A stretch of 13,987 nt of DNA, from positions 1-13,987 of the forward strand of contig PSRN01000072.1 of the NCBI GenBank assembly GCA_003176075.1, written 5' to 3'. Below the pieces are notes generated by a model that saw only the letters and a program-made list of their open reading frames with translations, ran no database searches and was not told where the DNA came from. A program made the translations under genes and the position numbers. This DNA comes from Bdellovibrio sp. (GTDB taxonomy: Bacteria > Bdellovibrionota > Bdellovibrionia > Bdellovibrionales > Bdellovibrionaceae). This document shows positions 1 to 5,471 of this stretch, piece after piece (position 1 is the stretch's first letter; the number at the start of each line of letters is the position of its first letter).

Positions 1-23
1 CTCCACGGAATAAATAAATGTTA

Positions 24-174
24 CCATCGGTCCTCTCGTCTCCTCAGTCAATCTTGTCGGAATGAGCAAACCGACCGTCGGAGCAAGTTTATTTCAAATT
101 GAAATCTAATCCAGGGGGTGAAGGCTCCTGAATTGCTGATTCTGACAAGATTGGCTGGGACGGGAGGATGATGG
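24..174 (+). repeat. Long imperfect inverted repeat, possible structured RNA or element remnant
   Basis: The arm at 24-69 pairs with the arm at 133-174. By hand alignment about 36 of 42 positions are Watson-Crick pairs, with a 10-bp perfect core (CAATCTTGTC against GACAAGATTG). Five of the six mismatches become G-U wobbles if the plus strand is transcribed. The 63-nt loop carries a small palindrome, ATTTCAA-A-TTGAAAT (91-105). It may be a folded leader or small RNA, the end structure of an upstream gene, or the remains of a small mobile element. No T-run follows it, so it is not an obvious terminator. Confidence 0.55.
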
Positions 175-197
175 CGAAGACGGTTGGACACAGAGAC

Positions 198-239
198 AAC
201 TGGTCTTCATGATCGGAACTGGTCTTCATGATCGGAACT
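198..239. repeat. Tandem duplication of a 19-bp unit (2.2 copies)
   Basis: The unit AACTGGTCTTCATGATCGG occurs at 198-216 and again, identical, at 217-235, followed by a partial AACT. Identity of the two copies suggests a recent slippage or duplication event in non-coding DNA. The unit contains TCATGA, and TTCATGAA recurs just downstream at 261-268. Confidence 0.85.
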
Positions 240-360
240 TCGGAAGCCAATGTCAGCCGGTTCATGAAGTTACCGGCTTACTCACAATCAATGTGTTCTC
301 CTCTTCGCCGGGCCTAAAATCATTGATGGCGGGGATAAAGAATGCAATCTATCAACATTG

Positions 361-366
361 AGGAGG
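361..366 (+). promoter_or_regulatory. Ribosome binding site that decides the deaminase start
   Basis: AGGAGG lies 8 nt before the ATG at 375. An in-frame ATG at 342 has only a weak GGGGAT upstream, and starting there would place this strong site inside the coding region. The start at 375 is therefore preferred. Confidence 0.7.
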
Positions 367-374
367 TTCTATCA

Positions 375-932
375 ATGCGTGAAAAGCTGGACAAGGTCGA
401 AGACACAATCCGATCGTTCCTCGATAAGAAGCCCGCGGGTGAGAAACTCTGGATGAGAGAGCTTTGCCTAGCCGCTGTCGAAGCTGGCCGCGAGGGGAAC
501 TACCCGGTGGCTTCGGCCATTATCTCACTAAAAGGCCCTCGGTTTATCGGCACTAACAAGTCATTCTTCCCGAAGTTCAAATCCTCGGGTCATTCGGAAA
601 TGGTGGCGCTCGACGCGTATGAAGACTCGAGTGAAAACCTACCGGACCTTACTCTAATGAGCACCCTGGAACCCTGCTTAATGTGCACCGCCAGAATTGC
701 AATGTCGAAAGTGACGCGAGTCATTTATCTCGCCAAGGATGCTTCAGGTGGCGCAATTGCAGATCTATCTTTGCTGCCACCTGATTTTTCCAAGAGCCTT
801 TCAAAAATCAGATTCGACGAGTTTCGCGCAAGCAAAGACCTATCTGAAATCGGCAAGTGCTTGCATGAAATCGGCGAAGAAATCTGGCAAAGTACCTATT
901 CCAAAACCCGGGAAGAGGTCTCCCGCACATAG
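375..932 (+). CDS. Cytidine/deoxycytidylate-type zinc deaminase family protein
   Basis: Predicted soluble deaminase of 185 residues that would remove an amino group hydrolytically from a nucleobase, nucleoside or nucleotide. The zinc site is visible as HSE (a variant of H-A/V-E, with the proton-shuttling Glu) and PCLMC (PCxxC) in the context TLEPCLMCTARIAMSKVTRVIY, typical of the CDA/TadA/guanine deaminase superfamily. The N-terminal 30 residues are a charged helix not needed for the fold, and about 60 residues after the core are family-specific. The substrate cannot be read from the sequence: it lacks the usual TadA context and could be a guanine, cytosine or nucleotide deaminase. The start at 375 has AGGAGG 8 nt upstream; 342 is the alternative. 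Its 3' end overlaps the convergent catalase-like gene by 37 bp. Confidence 0.8.
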   Translation: MREKLDKVEDTIRSFLDKKPAGEKLWMRELCLAAVEAGREGNYPVASAIISLKGPRFIGTNKSFFPKFKSSGHSEMVALDAYEDSSENLPDLTLMSTLEPCLMCTARIAMSKVTRVIYLAKDASGGAIADLSLLPPDFSKSLSKIRFDEFRASKDLSEIGKCLHEIGEEIWQSTYSKTREEVSRT

Positions 933-2003
933 CTCGGGTGGTGGAAATGAAGGCGACGATCACATCCGAACGAAACGATTGAAGAGTCTGTATTGATTTG
1001 GCCAATCTTGGACCACCCCTCCTCTGTCGTGCCATCCTTTGTTGTATCCGACACTGAAATGTCAAACTTCAATCCCGACGAATAGGCCAAAACCTCTTTT
1101 CTGAAATCCGCCTCAGCCACCCTTTCGTCCTTCACACCTTGCGCGGTGGTGATTTTCATCCAGCGGGGGGTTTTCGCCCCTTGAGGGGATGATAGACCCA
1201 GCTGTGAAATCGGGTAAAGCTGCCGGACTTCAGCATGCTGGTCGGCCGTCTCAAAACGCTTCTGGACTTCGCGAAGTCCAAATTTCTTGGCGTCCAGATA
1301 CCACCGGGAAAGATCAAAGGGCGGCTCGTTGGTCATGGCCACGTCAAAGAAAGACGGCGCCGTCGTTCCATTGAGATCATCGATTACATTAAAATTAGCA
1401 GTCTTGACTCTTTCGTTGCGGTTAAGAGTGGGAAATATTTTTCCCGCCAAACCAAAAGGACGGCCTCTCGCTGCCTCGACCTCGCCATTCCCGGTGGAAA
1501 CCCGTCCAACAAAAAGAGCTTTGGAACCTTGGGCGAAGTAACCGGAATATTGCGACAGCTCAGTGATTTCCCAAGTCCCCATCACGCACACGCCGTTCAT
1601 GTGGACCTCCTTCTTAAAGTATTCGTGGTAGTCGGCTTCGCGTCTGATGGTGCGCAGGGCCGCCTCGCTGAGGCGGCCGTCAAAAACGGCCAGAAGTGAA
1701 ATACGGTACGTCGGCATTTGGCCGTTCTCATACTGGGAGATCTCTTCGCGAATGGTGGCGGCATCATCACGACTTTCGTTAACCACTGGAGCCTTCATGA
1801 TCACCGATTGGACCTCGTTAAAGGTTGAACCCCTGTAATCTTCCTCTTGGCGGTATTGGTTCACATGGGTTTGAGCGAACGCCTCGAATGACAAGGCCAG
1901 GGAAAAAGGCTGATAACAAGACGATAGTCAATCCACGACGTGGTGACGTTGCTAAAGCCCGCCCTTTAGCTTTCAGTCTTTTCAGTAAAGCTCTGCAATA
2001 CAT
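896..2003 (-). CDS. Exported catalase-like protein, signal peptide apparently split by a frameshift
   Basis: The continuous frame runs from 1894 (a TTG with no ribosome site) to 896 and begins SFEAFAQTHVNQY, which looks like the end of a signal peptide (AFA|Q). The rest of that signal peptide lies in another frame, from ATG 2003, with AAAGGGG just upstream (start MYCRALLKRLKAKGR, then RRGLTIVLLSAF). Removing one base from the TTTTTCCC run (plus-strand 1900-1907) joins them as VLLSAFSLALSFEAFAQ. The mature part has catalase-fold features: an H-x-x-G-like HMNGVCVMGTWEIT, FVGRVSTG, RPFGLAGKIFPT, then FNVIDDLNG and SFFDVAMTNEPPF. It ends in DRRLHFHHP, which I recall from catalase-related proteins of unknown function. 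RQLY could hold the haem-ligand Tyr, but this is uncertain. It may bind haem in the periplasm; catalase activity is not established. The one-base change may be a sequencing error, a real mutation or slippage. Confidence 0.65.
1658..1678. repeat. Perfect 9-bp palindrome with 3-nt loop inside the catalase-like gene
   Basis: GGCCGCCTC and GAGGCGGCC are separated by GCT. On the minus strand it encodes DGRLSEAA, so it sits within coding sequence. It could form a strong hairpin in the transcript. It may simply reflect the codons of this stretch. Confidence 0.7.
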
Positions 2004-2038
2004 AATGTCCCCTTTCATTTTTAAACATGGTTTTTGGC

Positions 2039-2067
2039 CTTGTAGAAGTGGATCCAGTCTTTGTCAA
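2039..2067 (-). promoter_or_regulatory. Sigma-70-type promoter of the catalase-like gene
   Basis: On the minus strand TTGACA (plus 2067-2062) is a perfect -35, followed after exactly 17 bp by TACAAG (2044-2039), 4 of 6 matches to TATAAT. It lies about 36 bp upstream of the proposed ATG at 2003, leaving a short leader with the AAAGGGG ribosome site. Its position supports 2003, not 1894, as the true gene start. Confidence 0.6.
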
Positions 2068-2081
2068 TGGGTCGGTTTGCA

Positions 2082-2110
2082 TTGAATTTACTCACGTCCA
2101 CCCACATACT
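2082..2110 (+). promoter_or_regulatory. Possible sigma-70-type promoter of the SRPBCC gene
   Basis: TTGAAT (2082-2087) and CATACT (2105-2110) are 17 bp apart, each with 4 of 6 matches to consensus. The -35 box is only 14 bp from the -35 box of the divergent promoter, giving a compact back-to-back arrangement. The -10 overlaps a possible TTG start at 2110, so that start is unlikely. Confidence 0.4.
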
Positions 2111-2121
2111 TGAAAAACCAC

Positions 2122-2128
2122 AAGGAGG
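2122..2128 (+). promoter_or_regulatory. Ribosome binding site that decides the SRPBCC gene start
   Basis: AAGGAGG lies 5 nt before GTG 2134. The in-frame ATG at 2149 is 20 nt away, and a TTG at 2110 is upstream of the site, so GTG 2134 is the best start. Confidence 0.7.
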
Positions 2129-2133
2129 TGCGA

Positions 2134-3087
2134 GTGTTTTCCATTCCAATGAATGTTGAAAGACAAGTGACGATCAATAAACCCATCAGTTCTGTCTTTG
2201 ATTTTTTGGCTGATTTCCGCAACTGGTCCAGTTGGTCACCTTGGATCCGGATGGAGCCAACGTCAAAAATCGAGGTGAGCGGAGCGGGCGGATCAGTGGG
2301 CCACTCGCAATCCTGGGAAGGGGAAATTGTAGGGTCAGGCAAGATGACCCTGAACGAAGCGCAAAAGCCGACCCGGATCGATATTCGCCTGGAATTTTTT
2401 AAGCCATGGAGCAACCACGCGACCACTCAGTTTGTGCTGAGTCAAGAGGGGAACGCCACGGTTGTGCGGTGGAAAATGATGGGGAGTCTTCCTTTTTTCA
2501 TGTTTTTCTTCCGCAATATGATGAACGCGATGATCGCCTCCGATTACGAGCGAGGCTTGAACATGTTGAAAGAAAGGTTGGAAACGGGAAAGGTGCTTTC
2601 GAAACTGGAGCAAAAAGGCGTTACCCAGCAGAAAGGTTTTTATTTCGTTGGGATTCGACGAAGCTGCTCCGAGGCCGACTTGAGCGCCTCCATGGCCAAG
2701 GACTTTTCACAGCTTCAGGAACTTGTCCGGACCGGAAAACTGGATGAACCCCAATCGGCTGTCTCGCTTTATCACAAGGTGGATATGGTCAAAAAAACCT
2801 TCGATTATACGGCGGCTCTGACTTATGCCTCGAAGCCCGCCAAGATTCCGGCGAACCTTGAAGCGGGAAATATTCCGGATCATTCGGCCCTACAGGTGGA
2901 TCATTGGGGTCCCTATCGCCACATTGGAAATGCCTGGTCGACGGCCATCAGCTCGGTGCGAATGAAGAAGCTGAAGCCTCAGAAAAGCAATCCCTCGTGG
3001 GAACGGTACGTTTCGATGCCTGGCCAAGTGGCTGATGAACAGATTCACACCCAGATCTTCGCGCCCGTGAACCGAACATCGGCGTGA
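2134..3087 (+). CDS. SRPBCC (polyketide cyclase-type) domain fused to GyrI-like effector-binding domain
   Basis: Predicted cytosolic protein of 317 residues from the GTG start. Residues about 5-145 form an SRPBCC/START-like lipid or small-ligand pocket: ERQVTINKPISSVFDFLADFRNWSSWSPW opens it, and WEGEIVGSGKM and NATVVRWKMMGSLPFFMFFF follow the usual strand order. Residues about 165-317 resemble the GyrI/AraC effector-binding fold (GFYFVGIRRSC, ALQVDHWGPYRHIGNAWSTA, WERYVSMP, ending in THTQIFAPV-like IHTQIFAPV). No DNA-binding domain is present, so it is more likely a ligand-binding or hydrolase-like protein than a transcription factor. The domain pair is known from proteins annotated only as SRPBCC family; the ligand is unknown. 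It is divergent from the catalase-like gene. Confidence 0.75.
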   Translation: MFSIPMNVERQVTINKPISSVFDFLADFRNWSSWSPWIRMEPTSKIEVSGAGGSVGHSQSWEGEIVGSGKMTLNEAQKPTRIDIRLEFFKPWSNHATTQFVLSQEGNATVVRWKMMGSLPFFMFFFRNMMNAMIASDYERGLNMLKERLETGKVLSKLEQKGVTQQKGFYFVGIRRSCSEADLSASMAKDFSQLQELVRTGKLDEPQSAVSLYHKVDMVKKTFDYTAALTYASKPAKIPANLEAGNIPDHSALQVDHWGPYRHIGNAWSTAISSVRMKKLKPQKSNPSWERYVSMPGQVADEQIHTQIFAPVNRTSA

Positions 3088-3224
3088 AGGAAAAGGAATG
3101 TGACTGCGGAGGTGCCGACGGAGCCGCCTTGGGCGGCGATGCTTATGAAGGCACCAACTTGGGGATTAAGGAAGGTGGAAATTTGGGCCGGCGTGAGTCG
3201 GCCCGCCCTGGTGGCTGGGGATAA
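3084..3224 (+). CDS. Possible 46-residue glycine-rich small ORF
   Basis: A GTG at 3084 overlaps the TGA of the SRPBCC gene (GTGA), an arrangement typical of translational coupling. The frame encodes KEKECDCGGADGAALGGDAYEG, then a Gly-rich tail ending at TAA 3222-3224. It has 12-13 Gly in 46 residues and a CxC pair. No family is recognised. The stretch also has two GC-rich hairpins (GCCGCC-TTG-GGCGGC at 3123-3137; GGGCCG/CGGCCC at 3185-3204), so the frame may be fortuitous. Confidence 0.2.
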   Translation: MKEKECDCGGADGAALGGDAYEGTNLGIKEGGNLGRRESARPGGWG

Positions 3225-3279
3225 ATTGTTTCCGCCGATGGTGGTTTGTCTGGCACTGACTTTGAATCGTTAGCATATA

Positions 3280-3849
3280 GTGAAAAGCACGCAGAAGCCC
3301 TTGGATCAAGTTGTCCATCGCAATATCCGCGCCCTCTTGGAAGTTCGTCGGCGCGAGGAAGCCGCGCTGGGCCCTCAGCAGCGGATCGCGCGTTCCATTG
3401 GACGCGTTGTCAGCCGGATCACTTTTGTCTATATTAATTGTGGAATTGTTCTTTTCTGGGTCGTTTATAATTCTGGATTTTATTTCGAGCCTTTTGATCC
3501 CTATCCTTATCACATTCTTTCGCTTCTCCTGGCTTTCGGAGCCATTCTTTTAACGTCGTTCGTTCTTCTGGCCCAGGATCACCTCGACAAGTTGTCTGAA
3601 AAGCGCGCCGATCTTGATGTCCAAATCAGTCTGCTCACGGAACAAGAATTGACCCGCCTGATCCAGCTCACCGACCTGATCGCGCAACGTTTACAGGTTT
3701 CATCCGATCAAGTTGATCAGCTCGAACAGATGAAAGGGGAGATCGAACCCGAAACCCTTCTTCATCAGATCGAGGACGAGACTTTGAACTTCGAAGACGA
3801 AAGCACAGACACGAAGAAGAGTGATCGTCTTCCGCCCAAGGCCGTCTGA
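3280..3849 (+). CDS. DUF1003 family inner-membrane protein
   Basis: Predicted 189-residue membrane protein. Two transmembrane helices at about 46-66 (ITFVYINCGIVLFWVVYNSGF) and 78-98 flank the family motif FDPYPYHIL, followed by LLAQDHLDKLSEKRADLDVQISLLTEQE, the conserved Q-x-H/R...R-A-D segment of DUF1003. A charged C-terminal tail of about 60 residues is likely coiled-coil and cytosolic. The biochemical role of the family is unknown. The GTG start follows an in-frame TAG by two codons, so there is little room for another start; no good ribosome site is visible. It ends 1 bp from the stop of the convergent SDR gene. Confidence 0.8.
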   Translation: MKSTQKPLDQVVHRNIRALLEVRRREEAALGPQQRIARSIGRVVSRITFVYINCGIVLFWVVYNSGFYFEPFDPYPYHILSLLLAFGAILLTSFVLLAQDHLDKLSEKRADLDVQISLLTEQELTRLIQLTDLIAQRLQVSSDQVDQLEQMKGEIEPETLLHQIEDETLNFEDESTDTKKSDRLPPKAV

Positions 3850-3850
3850 C

Positions 3851-4720
3851 TTAAACCGCGTATCCCCCCAATTCAGGAAGAATGGCGCCGGTCACAAAGC
3901 TCGAATCAGCCGCGCTAGCCAGAAACACATACGCCGGAGCAATCTCTTCGGGTTGAGCGGGCCGGTGGAGGGGCTGTTGTTGACCAAACCACCGGATCTT
4001 TTCATCATCCGCTCCCGGGTCGGATATATTCAGCGGGGTCCAAACCGGCCCCGGCGCCACCGCGTTCACCCGAATGTTTTTCGCGACCAGCATTTTCGCC
4101 AACGATTTCGTAAAGGTATTGATCGCTCCTTTTGTCGAAGCATAGTCCAGTAAATCGTCCGGACCGCGAAACGCCGTTTCAGAGCTTGTCACGATGATCA
4201 CGGATCCCGGTTTCATTTCAGGAACGCTCGCCTTGCAAAGATAAAAGAGGGCGTAGATGTTCGTGCGGAAAGTTCGGTCCCATTCCTCATCGCTGATTTC
4301 ATCAAGAGTCTGCTTACGGGCCTGGTGAGCCGCATTGCTAACCAAAATATCGAGGCCTCCCAGCTTGACCACAGCCTGGGAAACTACCTGGCGACAGAAA
4401 TTGCGGTCGGTGAGATCGCCCGGAATCACAACACAACTCCGACCCAGTGAAACTACCGCTTCTTTCGTTTCAAGAGCGTCCGTCTCTTCCTCTGGAAGGC
4501 AAGTGATGGCCACGTCCGCTCCTTCGCGGGCATACAATATAGCCACAGCCCGACCGATGCCCGAGTCGCCTCCGGTAATCAGAGCTTTTTTATCCTTGAG
4601 CTTGTCCGCTGCCCTGTAACCCTCAGCCAGATAGCGCGGCCGCGGATGAACTTCGGACTCAAGCCCGGGCTCTACTTGATGTTGAACTGGAAATGGCGGG
4701 TGAGGCTGCATTTTCTCCAT
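3851..4720 (-). CDS. Short-chain dehydrogenase/reductase, long-form 'general stress' type (YghA/GSP39-like)
   Basis: Predicted cytosolic NAD(P)-dependent oxidoreductase of 289 residues. The Rossmann glycine motif is TGGDSGIG (49-56), NAA is at 129-131, and the catalytic Ser, Tyr and Lys are S180, Y193 and K197 (YASTK). About 40 extra N-terminal residues with a Pro-rich start (QPHPPFPVQHQVEPG) mark the subgroup that includes E. coli YghA and Bacillus YdaD/general stress protein 39. The substrate is unknown. ATG 4720 has GAAGGA 8 nt upstream. It follows the DUF4142 gene by 16 bp on the same strand, so the two are very likely one operon. Confidence 0.88.
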   Translation of the reverse strand: MEKMQPHPPFPVQHQVEPGLESEVHPRPRYLAEGYRAADKLKDKKALITGGDSGIGRAVAILYAREGADVAITCLPEEETDALETKEAVVSLGRSCVVIPGDLTDRNFCRQVVSQAVVKLGGLDILVSNAAHQARKQTLDEISDEEWDRTFRTNIYALFYLCKASVPEMKPGSVIIVTSSETAFRGPDDLLDYASTKGAINTFTKSLAKMLVAKNIRVNAVAPGPVWTPLNISDPGADDEKIRWFGQQQPLHRPAQPEEIAPAYVFLASAADSSFVTGAILPELGGYAV

Positions 4721-4736
4721 GACAATATCCTTCTCG

Positions 4737-5285
4737 TTACCGTTTTTTTGTCGCTTCTGTCGCTTCGAGAGCTTCAGCCCGACTCAAGTGCGTCTTGAGA
4801 TCCGGCAATAGCCGATCGATCAATTTCCTGGCTTGTAGATCGTCAGTCTCCGCTGACTCGAGAAGGTGAATGATGTCCTCGTGAGAGGTCTTCATTGACT
4901 TCAAGAATGCGTCGTCAAACTTCTCTCCCGAAAGCACTTTCAATTCACCAGCGGTCAAATAACCCTTCGCCACTTGGCCCGCGTCCCTCGCTGATTTTGG
5001 ACCCGCACCGAGTTTAACCCCTTTCTGCGCGGCAAGGTCGGTGACCAGCTTATCGGCTTTCCGGTGTTCTTTCACCAAGTGGTTCCCGAAATCCTTTACC
5101 GCCTTGCTTGTTCCCTTTTCCTTGGCTAATTTTCCGGCCGATATCTCGTCTTGATTGGCGTGGTGAAGGCGGGAGAGCAATTCCTCAACGGTAATCGTCT
5201 GTTTTTCCTCGATCTTTTCTTCCTGCGACCACAGAGCCAATGAGAATAGCGCCGCGCCCAGGACAATCGAATGCGAGTATTTCAT
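4737..5285 (-). CDS. DUF4142 family exported protein
   Basis: Predicted periplasmic helical protein of 182 residues. A short signal peptide (MKYSHSIVLGAALFSLALWS, cut near residue 20) precedes a DUF4142 domain, expected to be a ferritin-like four-helix bundle. Family-type residues include the His/Glu set in HHANQDEISAGKLA (42-54), FGNHLVKEHRKADKLV, KTSHEDIIHLLES and LKTHLSRAE. The function is not known; such proteins are often found with stress or desiccation genes. ATG 5285 has GGAGG with 7 nt spacing. It is the first gene of the operon with the SDR, and a GC hairpin lies in its leader near 5321-5337. Confidence 0.85.
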   Translation of the reverse strand: MKYSHSIVLGAALFSLALWSQEEKIEEKQTITVEELLSRLHHANQDEISAGKLAKEKGTSKAVKDFGNHLVKEHRKADKLVTDLAAQKGVKLGAGPKSARDAGQVAKGYLTAGELKVLSGEKFDDAFLKSMKTSHEDIIHLLESAETDDLQARKLIDRLLPDLKTHLSRAEALEATEATKKR

Positions 5286-5323
5286 AATGGGTCCTCCGTT
5301 TTATTTTTTTCCGCAGCGTGTGC

Positions 5324-5337
5324 GGCGAAGCCGCCAC
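5324..5337. repeat. First copy of a 14-bp GC palindrome-like sequence
   Basis: GGCGAAGCCGCCAC here, in the leader of the DUF4142 operon, is identical to 12281-12294 inside phzF. On the minus strand the core reads GCGGCTTCGCCGC and would fold into a short GC hairpin 40-50 nt before the start codon. It may be a dispersed REP-like unit, or coincidence given its GC-rich content. Confidence 0.4.
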
Positions 5338-5442
5338 GTGCTTCCGGAAAGATGCAAAGTCAGGACCCTGTAAGGCAAAATATACGTTGGGTTTTCGATT
5401 CGTTATTGTTTCTTTTATCCCCATCGAGGGGGCAGCGGGCCC

Positions 5443-5463
5443 CGTCTTTCCGTTCGAAAGACG
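5443..5463 (-). terminator. Hairpin just after the chemoreceptor gene, possible terminator
   Basis: CGTCTTTC and GAAAGACG form a perfect 8-bp stem around a 5-nt loop, 8 bp beyond the stop codon of the chemoreceptor gene. A second stem (GGGGC/GCCCC, 5429-5443) directly adjoins it. No T-run follows on the minus strand, so Rho-independent termination is uncertain; it may instead protect the 3' end of the mRNA. Confidence 0.35.
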
Positions 5464-5471
5464 TCTTCGCT

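Larger units (their letters stand above)
1..374. other. Non-coding leader region upstream of the deaminase gene
   Basis: No credible coding sequence is visible here on either strand. It holds a long imperfect inverted repeat (24-174), a 19-bp tandem duplication (198-239) and a small nested stem (AGCCGG at 255-260 with CCGGCT at 273-278, enclosing TTCATGAA). A TAAAAT hexamer at 315-320 could be a -10 box for the deaminase gene, but no convincing -35 lies 16-18 bp upstream of it. Confidence 0.6.

Noticed and set aside
1235..1699. Plus-strand open frame of 154 codons opposite the catalase-like gene
   Set aside because: It has no family pattern or ribosome site, and is antisense to a gene with clear domain motifs.
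3185..3204. GGGCCG/CGGCCC hairpin as a terminator of the SRPBCC gene
   Set aside because: No T-rich tract follows on the plus strand; recorded only as a structural feature of the gap.
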